Assembly: GCF_039545135.1 (NCBI RefSeq)
Contig: NZ_BAABRU010000006.1
Location: 124,001 to 188,000, forward strand
Direction: 5' to 3'
Length of the DNA stretch: 64,000 nt
From: Herpetosiphon gulosus
Lineage (GTDB): Bacteria > Chloroflexota > Chloroflexia > Chloroflexales > Herpetosiphonaceae
The notes below the pieces were generated by a model. It worked only from the letters and a program-made list of their open reading frames with translations, was not told the origin of the DNA and did not search any database. Shown here in pieces: positions 33,816-42,439 of this stretch (within the stretch, counting starts at the first letter, position 1; every line of letters starts with the position of its first letter). Made by a program: the position numbers and the translations under genes.

Positions 33816-36800
33816 TTAGTTGAATGGCAAGGTGATCGTGGATTGTTGGCCTTGGGCGCTGGTGGCGCTGGTGCGAACGCTCGCTGAACCATTGCCAATC
33901 GCGTTCCAAATTTCAATCCGTACCCGACCATTGCTCAAGTTGGCCCAAGCACCGCTGCTGCTCTTGAGGCCAGCGGTTTGGCTATATTGTTCGAAACCTG
34001 CCACCGGATCGGTTGGGAAGTAGTTGTAGGTTTCGGTGCGATCATAGCTGCCGTCGCCAGTCCAGTCGTAGGAAATGCGGGCTTGAACCCCGTTGCCCAC
34101 GGCGGTGTTTGAATCGACGAACAGCTTGAATTGGGTAGCTTGGCTGTTGTAGGTGCGGGTCAAGCCAGAGATGGTATAAACCAAAGCATTGGTTGGTGTA
34201 CCATCACGATTAGCGCCACCAGCCGATGGAATCGTGTCGGTGTTAGCGCCTGCGCCTGCGCTCAAGCTCAAGGTACCAGCCACATTTTGGGCAGCGCCAT
34301 CGATGACGTGCAAGGTGTTACCACCAGCATCAATCTTGGTCAGCAGCCATTGTTGGTTGGTTGCACCGACATAGTCCCATTGATGGACGTTGCCACCATC
34401 GGCGGTTGAGGCATCAGCAACATCAAGCGCCTTGCCACTGTGGCGGGCAATAATTGCATAGTAGCCACTACCAACATCGCGCAAACACCATTGTTGATTA
34501 GTGGTATTGCCATATGGCCATTGATGGATGTTGACCCCGTTGCCAGTTGCGGTCGTGCCGCCAGCAACATCCAAGGCTTTGCCACTATGACGCGCGGTTA
34601 CTTTGAAGTAGTTGCTACCAACGCTTTCGAAGCGCCATTGTTGGTTCAAGCCGCCAACATAGCCCCATTGATGCACATTCGCACCATCAGCGCTTGAAAC
34701 ACCATCAACATCCAAGGCTTTGCCACTGTGACGAGCCGTTACTTGGTAGTAGCTGTTAGCATCCAAGCTGACTGCTGAACAGCCTGCAACTGGCGTGGCG
34801 GTTGGTGGTACTGGGGTTGCCGTCGGATTGACGGGCGTTGCCGTCGGATTGACAGGGGTCGCCGTCGGATTGATTGGCGTAGCGGTTGGATTGACTGGAG
34901 TCGCGGTTGGTGGTGGGGTTGTGCCCGTGCTGCGAGCCATGCTGCGTGCAGGAATACTATTCAACACCACGCCATTCGAGAAGGTTACGGTCAATGGGCT
35001 ACCAGTTGGATTCCAAGCAACGTAGGTACGCACACCATTTTTGTTGAAAACCGCATAGGTTGGCGTGTTGGCGGTGATCGAGGTATCGATCGAACCCAAC
35101 TGCTTCAAGTTGCGAATCCAGTGATAGGTATGAGCCTTGGTTTCGCCTTCTTCTGGGGTGTAGGCGACCGTATCAAACTTGGTTGCAGCAGTTGCCGCAT
35201 CACCAAAAGCTTGGAATTGCCAAATAACATCTAACCAATAACGTTCTGCGCCGCCGATGTTGCTGCGCATTTGGCTATAGTTTTTGTTGACATAGGCTGG
35301 ATTACGGCCCAAGTACAGCGAACCACCATGGAAGGGCAAGAAGTTGATCCCGTGGATCATTTCGGGGTTGGCGCTGAACCAAGTTGCGTAGCTGCCACCA
35401 TCGCCCCAAACCATCCCAACAGCGGGGTGATTGTTGTTGGCGGTGAAGCCAGCAGGGAACACAGCGTTATCAACATTGAACCAATATTGTTCGATGGCGT
35501 GGGTTTCATGGGTATACATGAAGATCCCAAGGTCGCGCAATTGGGTATTACCAGTGTTTGCGCCCCACAACAGCACGGCGCTGTTGAACATCATTGCTTC
35601 TGATGATGATTCGTGGTTGTTGCCAGCGCCGAAGCCAGCGTGGCCCGAAGCCCATGAGTGGCCTTCGTAGATGTCGAAGGTGCGCAAGCGCGGGAAGCGG
35701 GGATCGGTTGCGGTGCTGATGTTAGCAGCATCGTTGATCAACAGCTTGACCATCGAACCCCAGTTGCTATCGAGCGCCCAGTTTGGATCATATTGGGCCA
35801 AGATTGCCGCTGCGTAGATGTAATAGCCATAGTGGAAGTGGTGGTCGTTCAATTCAGTATCTGAGCCAAACGAGGCTGGATAGCCGATCACGGTTCCCCA
35901 ATTGCTATTGTAGTAGAACTGGCCATTGGTATCGTTGGCGCTGGCGGTGAACCATTCTTGCAAACGGTTGCGCACAGCGGTAATCAACGTATTACGGGCG
36001 TTGGTGTTGCCCAATTGTTCAGCAATCGGAATCAAGTTGGCCAAACGTAAGAGCGCCTTACCAGTGTAGTAGGTATCAGCACCGCCAAAGTGGCTGGCTT
36101 CGAAGGCAACATCATTCAAGTGATTGTTGAGCGTGGTGCGGTTATAATCGCCAGCATCTGGCAAGGTTGGCAGCACGCCGTTGAAGCGCATGGCCGTGGT
36201 AAATGAATTACCATCGCGCAGGCGAATTTGACCACGGGCGGTGGTATAGCTGTAGTTGGTCAACGCCGTCGATGAGTTGATCGCGTGGTGGCGATACAAG
36301 CCCAAAACGGTGTTGGTATTGCTGCCTTCTTTGGCAACCGTGGTTGCGCTGAAGGTTGTGTTCAAGGTTGCCGAAGCTTGGTCGTAGCTCCAGCTCGCGG
36401 TGGTGTTGGTGACAAAGGCATAGGCGCGGGCTTTGAAGAAATTAAAGGTTGCCACGCTATTATCAGGCAGCACTGCTACCGAATAATAATCTTTGCCAGC
36501 CAAATTTGATTGAAAATTGTTCCCCGATTGGCCCCAGGTCGCGCCAGTTGGGGCAAAAATACCATAATGATGGCCGTTAACCGTGATACCAAGCGCATTC
36601 GTGCCAGCACCAGTCCAAACGCTTGGCGGAGCAGCCGCGCTAATCAAGGCATCGCCGCCACTCTTGGTCAAATAGACGAAGGGCATGCCATGGCCAAAGG
36701 TTGCGCGGAGCGTGCCGCCACCATTCCAATAGGCCGTGACCGTCCAATCCGAGTAGCCGTCAACTTTGGCATCAGGCGAATTCAAGCCCACCAAACCAAG

Positions 36801-37235
36801 GTTGAGGTCTTCGGAAGCATTGTAGTGAAACTCGCCGATATAGTTGGGTGAGCCAGTTGAAATTGCGGGAATTGTCGGGAAGGTCACGCCCAAGCCAGTC
36901 GCTTTGGCTTTGACAATCAACGGCAAGGCCGTCATATTTTCCGAATAAGGATTACCAGGGAAGCGCTGCCAGCCGAGCGAACTCCACCAATCGTTGGTGG
37001 GCATTGCGCCAGTGACATTGGCAGTACGTTTGGGAGAAACAGGATTCCCATTAAAATCATCGGGAACTTTTGCGCCTGCTGGCAAGGTGGTAGTATAACT
37101 GCCCAGCCCAGCTTGATCAGCGTTGGCAACAGGTTGGGTTGGAGAAAAGAACAAACTTGTGGTTAAAAATGTTAGGAGGGTTCCTGCAAGCCATGGTAAT
37201 CGTCTTGAGCGATTAGGTAAATGTTGTGTATTCAT
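33816..37235 (-). CDS. Secreted GH81 endo-beta-1,3-glucanase with ricin-B lectin domain
   Basis: 1139 residues. ATG 37235 ('MNTQHLP') is favoured by the CGAGG spacing. Signal peptide ~1-40. GH81 catalytic region ~45-730: 'PTNDWWSSLGWQ' at its start, the Asp-bearing 'NDHHFHYGYYIYA' and the Glu-rich 'GNNHESSSEAMMF' are family signatures. A Pro/Thr linker of 'VNPTATP' repeats is followed by a three-part ricin-B-type lectin ('ARHSGKALDV' occurs three times, with 'NQQW' ends). The last ~170 residues form a beta-sandwich that may be a glucan-binding module. Expected to degrade fungal or yeast cell-wall beta-1,3-glucan, fitting a predatory or saprophytic life. Confidence 0.92.
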   Translation of the reverse strand: MNTQHLPNRSRRLPWLAGTLLTFLTTSLFFSPTQPVANADQAGLGSYTTTLPAGAKVPDDFNGNPVSPKRTANVTGAMPTNDWWSSLGWQRFPGNPYSENMTALPLIVKAKATGLGVTFPTIPAISTGSPNYIGEFHYNASEDLNLGLVGLNSPDAKVDGYSDWTVTAYWNGGGTLRATFGHGMPFVYLTKSGGDALISAAAPPSVWTGAGTNALGITVNGHHYGIFAPTGATWGQSGNNFQSNLAGKDYYSVAVLPDNSVATFNFFKARAYAFVTNTTASWSYDQASATLNTTFSATTVAKEGSNTNTVLGLYRHHAINSSTALTNYSYTTARGQIRLRDGNSFTTAMRFNGVLPTLPDAGDYNRTTLNNHLNDVAFEASHFGGADTYYTGKALLRLANLIPIAEQLGNTNARNTLITAVRNRLQEWFTASANDTNGQFYYNSNWGTVIGYPASFGSDTELNDHHFHYGYYIYAAAILAQYDPNWALDSNWGSMVKLLINDAANISTATDPRFPRLRTFDIYEGHSWASGHAGFGAGNNHESSSEAMMFNSAVLLWGANTGNTQLRDLGIFMYTHETHAIEQYWFNVDNAVFPAGFTANNNHPAVGMVWGDGGSYATWFSANPEMIHGINFLPFHGGSLYLGRNPAYVNKNYSQMRSNIGGAERYWLDVIWQFQAFGDAATAATKFDTVAYTPEEGETKAHTYHWIRNLKQLGSIDTSITANTPTYAVFNKNGVRTYVAWNPTGSPLTVTFSNGVVLNSIPARSMARSTGTTPPPTATPVNPTATPINPTATPVNPTATPVNPTATPVPPTATPVAGCSAVSLDANSYYQVTARHSGKALDVDGVSSADGANVHQWGYVGGLNQQWRFESVGSNYFKVTARHSGKALDVAGGTTATGNGVNIHQWPYGNTTNQQWCLRDVGSGYYAIIARHSGKALDVADASTADGGNVHQWDYVGATNQQWLLTKIDAGGNTLHVIDGAAQNVAGTLSLSAGAGANTDTIPSAGGANRDGTPTNALVYTISGLTRTYNSQATQFKLFVDSNTAVGNGVQARISYDWTGDGSYDRTETYNYFPTDPVAGFEQYSQTAGLKSSSGAWANLSNGRVRIEIWNAIGNGSASVRTSATSAQGQQSTITLPFN

Positions 37236-37471
37236 GCACATCCTCGTGTAATTAATCAACATCGATAGCCGAAATGTTATGAACCCCTAGTCGCATGAAT
37301 CAAGCAACCTCCTTCGATCAAAGAATCCATATACTGCTATCTTAATTTTTTCCTAACTATTATTCAATGACTAAAATAAGTCATTTAGCATGCGCTAAGC
37401 TTCTGAGTTGTTGTTTAATGGATGATCGTTCTATGCTATTATGCGCGGAATTGCATATAAATGTAATTTGT

Positions 37472-37528
37472 GCCCTCACCCCCAGCCCCTCGCTCGCTGG
37501 GAGGGAGAGGGGGTCAGGGGGTGAGGGC
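37472..37528. repeat. Family-C palindromic repeat, short copy
   Basis: GCCCTCACCCCC ... GGGGGTGAGGGC ends identical to the 20.5-kb copy, with a shorter centre. It sits between the divergently transcribed GH81 and S9 peptidase genes (gap 337 bases), so it is not simply a terminator. Nothing else was recognised in that gap. Confidence 0.7.
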
Positions 37529-37572
37529 TTGCAGATTAACGAATCATTGCATATAGAGAATAGGAACCAAGC

Positions 37573-39621
37573 ATGGCCGAGTTGCGCAACTGGCAAGCCA
37601 CGAGTCTCTTAGAGTTACGTTTTATCTCCGATGCCCAAATTTCGCCCAACGGTGAGCAAATTGCCTTTGTAGAAACCTGGATCGAGGAAACCACCAGCAA
37701 GAGTGGCACTCGCAAACCCGATTATCGTTCAGCAATTATGTTAATTCAGGCCGATGGTGGCACGCCGCAGCGTATGACTTTCAGCGTTTCAGGTCGCGAT
37801 AGCTCACCACGCTGGTCGCCCGATGGCAGCAAACTGGCCTTTATCTCAACTCGCGATGCAGGCGTGGCCCAACTGTTTGTGCTTGATTTAGCGCGTGGTG
37901 GCGAGGCCCAGCAACTAACCAGTCTTGGCTATGGTGTGGCCGAAATCAACTGGCGGCCCGATAGCCAAGCCTTGGCTTTTATTTCGCGCGGAGCCAAAGC
38001 CAAAGCGCAAACCCATGTCGAAAGCTTGCGTGACGAAAAAATTATTGAGCGTTTGCCGTTTAAATTCGATGGCGTGGGCTATTTGCAGCCAGAATATGCC
38101 CAAATTTGGCTGGTTGAATTAGGCCAAGAACCAAGCCAAATCACCGATCTAGCCTTTGATCATGCTGATCCGGCCTGGTCGCCTGATGGCAGCGAGTTGG
38201 CTTTTATCACGGTTTCGCGGGCCGAATTAGAGCATACCCGCCAAGCCGATATGTATCTATTAAATGTAGCAGCTGGCACATCACGCTGTTTGACCAATGC
38301 ATTGGGTCCAGTGTATCACCCAACATGGTCGCCCGATGGTTTAGCAATCGCCTATATCGGCCATGATCAACATACTGGCAATGCTTCAAATGAGGCTTTG
38401 TGGTGTGTTAGTCGGGCTGGCGGCGATGCCCATTTGCTCAGTGTTGGCTTTGAATATGGGCTGGAAAATAGCGTGATCAGCGATGCACGCATCGGGCGCT
38501 TTCCCTATCGGCCTTATTGGCGCGATAATGGCATCTATTGTTTGGCAACTCGGGCCGCCCGCACTCGTGCCTATCGTTACAGCGATGGCGTGATGCATGA
38601 ACTTACGCCGGAGGATAATCCCAGCATTTCGGGCTATAGCCAATCGTTGAATAAGCGCACGGCTTTCACCGCAGGCACGGCGACCCAACTCGAAGCGCTG
38701 TATATGGGCGATGCCGATGGCAGCATTCATCTGCTCTACGACCCCAATGCTGCATTACTTGCCAGCATCCAAACCATCGAGCCAGAACGCTTTAGCTATG
38801 CCAGCTTCGATGGCTTGGCAATTGAAGGCTGGGTGATCAAGCCTGTCGGATTTACCCAAGGTCAGCAATATCCTTCGTTGTTGTATATTCATGGTGGCCC
38901 GCATAGCGCCTATGGCCACAACTTTATGCACGAATTTCAGGTACTGGCGGCGGCTGGCTATGGCGTGATTTACACCAATCCACGCGGTGGCACAGGCTAT
39001 GGTCAGCGCTTCCGCTCGTTAGTACGCCAAGATTTTGGCGGCGACGATTATCGTGATCTCATGGCCGCCGCCGATTTGGCCGAAACTTGGGATTGGATCG
39101 ACAGCAAACGCATGGGTGTGCTTGGTGGCTCGTATGGCGGCTATATGACCAACTGGATCATCAGCCATACCGAGCGCTTTGCCGCCGCCAACACCCAACG
39201 CTGTATCTCCAATCTGATGAGCTTTTTCGGCACATCGGATATTGGGCCATACTTCGGCGAAGATGAATTCGGCGGCAAGCCTTGGGCTGATATCGATAAA
39301 TTTATGGAACGCTCACCAATTCGTTATGTAAATTCAATTAACACTCCCTTGCTGATTTTACATTCGGATGAAGACCATCGCTGCCCGGTCGAGCAAGCCG
39401 AGCAACTGTATACCGCGCTCAAAGTGCTGGATAAGCCTGTACGGTTTGTCCGCTTCCCGCGCGAAGGCCATGAACTTTCACGCAGCGGCGAGCCATTGCA
39501 TCGGATCGCACGGATCGAATATATTTTGGATTGGTTCGGCCACTATTTGCAAGGCCACGAACTCAAGCCTGCCGATCAATTCCGGCGCAGCGTTGCTGGC
39601 GAATGGCAAAGCAGCCAATAA
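37573..39621 (+). CDS. S9 prolyl-oligopeptidase-family peptidase
   Basis: 682 residues, ATG 37573. The N-terminal ~400 residues form a beta-propeller of TolB/PD40 blades ('RWSPDGSKLAFIST', 'AWSPDGSELAFIT', 'TWSPDGLAIAYIG'). The C-terminal alpha/beta hydrolase has 'GGSYGGYMTNW' with the nucleophile Ser, an Asp in 'LHSDEDHRCP' and His in 'FPREGHELSRSG'. This matches acylaminoacyl-peptidase/dipeptidyl-peptidase-like S9C enzymes. No signal peptide, so a cytoplasmic oligopeptidase is likely. Convergent with the dehydrogenase gene that follows; 38 bases separate them, with no hairpin seen. Confidence 0.92.
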   Translation: MAELRNWQATSLLELRFISDAQISPNGEQIAFVETWIEETTSKSGTRKPDYRSAIMLIQADGGTPQRMTFSVSGRDSSPRWSPDGSKLAFISTRDAGVAQLFVLDLARGGEAQQLTSLGYGVAEINWRPDSQALAFISRGAKAKAQTHVESLRDEKIIERLPFKFDGVGYLQPEYAQIWLVELGQEPSQITDLAFDHADPAWSPDGSELAFITVSRAELEHTRQADMYLLNVAAGTSRCLTNALGPVYHPTWSPDGLAIAYIGHDQHTGNASNEALWCVSRAGGDAHLLSVGFEYGLENSVISDARIGRFPYRPYWRDNGIYCLATRAARTRAYRYSDGVMHELTPEDNPSISGYSQSLNKRTAFTAGTATQLEALYMGDADGSIHLLYDPNAALLASIQTIEPERFSYASFDGLAIEGWVIKPVGFTQGQQYPSLLYIHGGPHSAYGHNFMHEFQVLAAAGYGVIYTNPRGGTGYGQRFRSLVRQDFGGDDYRDLMAAADLAETWDWIDSKRMGVLGGSYGGYMTNWIISHTERFAAANTQRCISNLMSFFGTSDIGPYFGEDEFGGKPWADIDKFMERSPIRYVNSINTPLLILHSDEDHRCPVEQAEQLYTALKVLDKPVRFVRFPREGHELSRSGEPLHRIARIEYILDWFGHYLQGHELKPADQFRRSVAGEWQSSQ

Positions 39622-39659
39622 TTTCCACGATCAGATTGTTTTCAAGGCCGTTGCCACAT

Positions 39660-40610
39660 CTAGGCAGCGGCTTTTTGCTGGGTTTGACCTCGATACCAAT
39701 TAATCGTGGCCTGCAACGCTTGCTCCAAAGGCGTAGCAGCTAAGCCAAGTTGGCGTTCGATCGCTTGGGCATCGACAATTTGTGGCTCGGTATATTGATA
39801 GAACATCTCAACAAATTCGCGCATAAACGAATCCATCAGCCCAAACGCCTGAATCGCCATTTTAGGCAGGGCAATACTACGCACAGGGTAGCCCAACAAT
39901 CTGCCAATTGTTTGCAGCATAGCACGTTGAGTTAATGCTGGCATGACCGGCAAATGCCAAGCTTGGCCCAGTGCCATAGGATGTTGGCCCAACAACGCCA
40001 AGCCACGGGCGACATCGCCGATATAGCTAAAACTATGCGGCAAGTCGATATTGCCCAACAATTGCCCTGGTTTGTGCTGCAACAACATTGGAAACACCCG
40101 ATCGCCCAAGGTCGAGTTGAGCACACGCGGCCCAAAGAAATCGGCGGCTCGGCCCAGTGTGACTTCAAGCGTACCAGCCCGATGCGCCGCCAAATAGGTT
40201 TCGACCAATTCAGCTCGCATACGACCTTTGCGAGTATGCGATGCAAACGGTGTGGCCTCAGTCAGCGGTCGGCCTTGGCTCGAACCATAGACGTACAGCG
40301 TGTCGAGCACCACCAAGCGAGCGCCAGCCGCTGCGCTAGCCTGCATAATTGTTTGCTGAAATTGTGGCATAATCTTGGTCTGTTCAGCATAATGGACGTT
40401 AGCGCAGTGATAAACCACCTTCGCACCTTGGCACAACTCATTAACTTGAGCTTGATTAAGCAAGTCACCAGCGACGACCTCAACCGCTGCTGGCAGATCG
40501 GCCTTACCACTACGATTGATACAGCGAACACGCTGGCCTTGACGAATAAGCTCCTCGGCTAGCGTGCTACCAGCTGGGCCTATACCGAAAATTACCTGTA
40601 ATGAACTCAT
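39660..40610 (-). CDS. NAD(P)-dependent epimerase/dehydrogenase (SDR-like)
   Basis: 316 residues; ATG 40610 has AGGAGC upstream. The nucleotide-binding 'VIFGIGPAGSTLAEEL' (GxGxxG) is at residues ~6-21, followed by 'GDLLNQAQVNELCQGAKVVY' typical of extended SDRs. The active-site strand is 'LVVLDTLYVYG', but the usual YxxxK is not obvious ('RKGRMRAE' follows), so it may be atypical. It follows the TetR gene on the same strand, and a palindrome identical in its arms to the one before tetR lies 28 bases upstream of its start, implying control by that regulator. Substrate unknown. Confidence 0.8.
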   Translation of the reverse strand: MSSLQVIFGIGPAGSTLAEELIRQGQRVRCINRSGKADLPAAVEVVAGDLLNQAQVNELCQGAKVVYHCANVHYAEQTKIMPQFQQTIMQASAAAGARLVVLDTLYVYGSSQGRPLTEATPFASHTRKGRMRAELVETYLAAHRAGTLEVTLGRAADFFGPRVLNSTLGDRVFPMLLQHKPGQLLGNIDLPHSFSYIGDVARGLALLGQHPMALGQAWHLPVMPALTQRAMLQTIGRLLGYPVRSIALPKMAIQAFGLMDSFMREFVEMFYQYTEPQIVDAQAIERQLGLAATPLEQALQATINWYRGQTQQKAAA

Positions 40611-40638
40611 GGCGATGCTCCTTGTACAATATTCAGTA

Positions 40639-40655
40639 ATCGAACATTGTTCGAT
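40639..40655. promoter_or_regulatory. TetR operator candidate upstream of the dehydrogenase gene
   Basis: ATCGAACATTGTTCGAT: a perfect palindrome of 8-bp arms around one central base. The same arms recur at 41309-41325 in front of the tetR gene; only the central base differs. It lies between the tetR stop and the dehydrogenase start. Confidence 0.8.
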
Positions 40656-40669
40656 AAGGCTCAAAAAAA

Positions 40670-41278
40670 TTACGAATTGGTCATTAATAAGCCCTGTAAC
40701 AAGGCTTGGGTCGTGCGTTGGATACGGGCTTCGATCTGTTCGGCTTGGCTGAGGCGTTGGCTAAGCGCAAGGCTGACAATTCCATGCAAGGCGGCCCAGA
40801 GAATTTCGCTATCCTCGCGTAAATTTGGGCTAGTCACTTGTTCGTCGATCAGTAACAATTGCAAATCTTGCTCAACCAATAAACATGTCGGCCAAGCCGC
40901 TTGGTTGCGCAACTCTGGGTTAACTGTCACGCCATCCATGCCATGCATCACTTGATAGAGGTCGGGATTGGCTTGAGCAAAGTGCCAATAAGCCAAGGCG
41001 ATGGCCTGCAAGCGCTGATATGGATCAACATGGGCGGCACTAGCTTGTTGCATGGCATTGGTCAATTGTTGAAAGCCAATTTCCAATAAGGCTTCTAAAA
41101 TTGCTTCCTTGCTAGCGAAATATTCATAGACCATCGATGGGCTATATTCGATCAACTCGGCAACTTTGCGGATGGTCAAGCCCGACCAACCCTCGGCTTG
41201 GGCAATTTGGCGTGCGCCGCTGAGAATCCCCTCGCGGGTGGCTTGTTTGATGCGTTCGCGGCGTTCTTTACTGCCCAT
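40670..41278 (-). CDS. TetR-family transcriptional regulator
   Basis: 202 residues. ATG 41278 ('MGSKERRERIKQ') gives the usual short arm before the helix-turn-helix. The HTH spans ~20-65: 'ARQIAQAEGWSGLTIRKVAE' followed by 'YSPSMVYEYFASKEAILEAL', a typical TetR recognition region. The C-terminal ~130 residues are the all-helical ligand/dimer domain. A palindromic operator candidate is 31 bases upstream of its start and another before the downstream dehydrogenase, so autoregulation plus control of that gene is likely. The inducer is unknown. Confidence 0.92.
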   Translation of the reverse strand: MGSKERRERIKQATREGILSGARQIAQAEGWSGLTIRKVAELIEYSPSMVYEYFASKEAILEALLEIGFQQLTNAMQQASAAHVDPYQRLQAIALAYWHFAQANPDLYQVMHGMDGVTVNPELRNQAAWPTCLLVEQDLQLLLIDEQVTSPNLREDSEILWAALHGIVSLALSQRLSQAEQIEARIQRTTQALLQGLLMTNS

Positions 41279-41308
41279 TGGCTGTTTCCATTCCAGCAAC
41301 ATAATTTC

Positions 41309-41325
41309 ATCGAACAATGTTCGAT
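41309..41325. promoter_or_regulatory. TetR operator candidate upstream of tetR
   Basis: ATCGAACAATGTTCGAT, arms identical to 40639-40655. It is followed on the tetR-coding strand by the tetR start 31 bases away, suitable for autorepression. Confidence 0.8.
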
Positions 41326-41359
41326 AACAATATAGTTGTTCAGGAATGAATTGTCAAGA

Positions 41360-41600
41360 GGTAAAATTGGGGATTAGGGTTCAGTTGTTAGGGTTCAGGG
41401 TTCAGGAAACCGTAACCGCGAAGAGCGCGAAGAACGCTAAGGATGGCGAACGAGGAGTCAGTTATCAGTTGCCAAGAATTGGGGGCATGAAACCGTGAAT
41501 CACGCTGGGAGCGGACATGGCCTAACGCATAGCACTAGCTAGTCGTCAAGCTGTCCGCCATTAACAGCGAGAAAGAAGAGTTGGGTTGAGAGGATTTAAC
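41360..41600. repeat. Repeat-containing gap with a 7-bp inverted pair
   Basis: Family-B units ('GGGGATTAGGGTTCAG', 'AGGGTTCAGGGTTCAGG') at ~41370-41405, a family-A unit ('AACCGCGAAGAGCGCGAAGAACGC') at ~41413-41436, then GCGGACA (41511-41517) and TGTCCGC (41552-41558) enclosing 34 bases that include the palindrome ACTAGCTAGT. The last element lies just downstream of trpA; its role is unknown. No gene. Confidence 0.5.
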
Positions 41601-42416
41601 TTATTGCTGATAGCCCTTGGCCTGATCAGCGGCATCGCGCAGACTTTGCACAAACTGTTGCGCTCCGGCAGCTCGCTCTTCAGCAGGCAAGTTACCAATG
41701 TAATCGAGCAAGGCACTGGCGCAAATTGCCCCTTCAGCCATTTTGGCAACCGAGGCTACATGTTCAGGCTTGGAGATACCAAAGCCAACCGCACGCGGCA
41801 ATTGGCTATATTGGCGTACCCGCGCCAAGAAATCGCCTAAATCGTCGGCCAACGCGGCGCGAGCACCGGTTACGCCACGCAATGCCACACAATAGATAAA
41901 GCCCGACGACAGGCTGGCAATCTTGGCGATGCGGGCATCAGTTGAGGTTGGAGCCAACAAGAACACCAAATCCAGTTCATGGGCTTTGGCCGCCGCATGA
42001 AATTGGTCGGCTTCTTCAGGTGGTAAATCGGGCACGATAAAACCATCAGCACCCACCGCTTTGGCTTCGGCCACAAACCGCTCAACGCCATATTGAAACA
42101 TGGGGTTGAAATAGCCCATCAGCAATAATGGAATGCTCATGCCAGCCGCCCGTAGTTGGCGCACGGTTTCCAAACAAAACCCAATATCCACCCCATTAGT
42201 TAGGGCAATATCGGTAGTACGTTGAATTGTCGCGCCATCGGCCAACGGATCAGAAAAGGGCATGCCAAGTTCAAGCATATCCGCGCCGCCAGCAACCAAG
42301 GCTTGGGCTAAACTCAGGGCGGAATCACGCTCAGGGTAGCCAATCGTCAAAAATGGCATCAGGGCAGTCCGACCTTGGCTGGCTAAGCGTTCAAAAGTTT
42401 GGGCAATTCGGCTCAT
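41601..42416 (-). CDS. trpA: Tryptophan synthase alpha subunit
   Basis: 271 residues, ATG 42416 with GAGGA upstream. TrpA features: '[19 protein letters not shown]', '[20 protein letters not shown]' with the catalytic Glu/Asp region, '[14 protein letters not shown]', '[14 protein letters not shown]' (catalytic Asp), 'RGVTGAR' and '[12 protein letters not shown]'. It cleaves indoleglycerol phosphate to indole and glyceraldehyde-3-phosphate, passing indole to TrpB. No trpB or other trp gene is adjacent. It lies 23 bases downstream of an acyl-CoA synthetase gene, so it may be co-transcribed with a non-tryptophan gene. Confidence 0.93.
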   Translation of the reverse strand: MSRIAQTFERLASQGRTALMPFLTIGYPERDSALSLAQALVAGGADMLELGMPFSDPLADGATIQRTTDIALTNGVDIGFCLETVRQLRAAGMSIPLLLMGYFNPMFQYGVERFVAEAKAVGADGFIVPDLPPEEADQFHAAAKAHELDLVFLLAPTSTDARIAKIASLSSGFIYCVALRGVTGARAALADDLGDFLARVRQYSQLPRAVGFGISKPEHVASVAKMAEGAICASALLDYIGNLPAEERAAGAQQFVQSLRDAADQAKGYQQ

Positions 42417-42439
42417 AGCATCCTCAACTACAGCAGCCA

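Noticed and set aside
34795-35025. Plus-strand 'VAVGLTG' repeat frame
   Set aside because: Reverse-complement shadow of the Pro/Thr linker in the GH81 gene.
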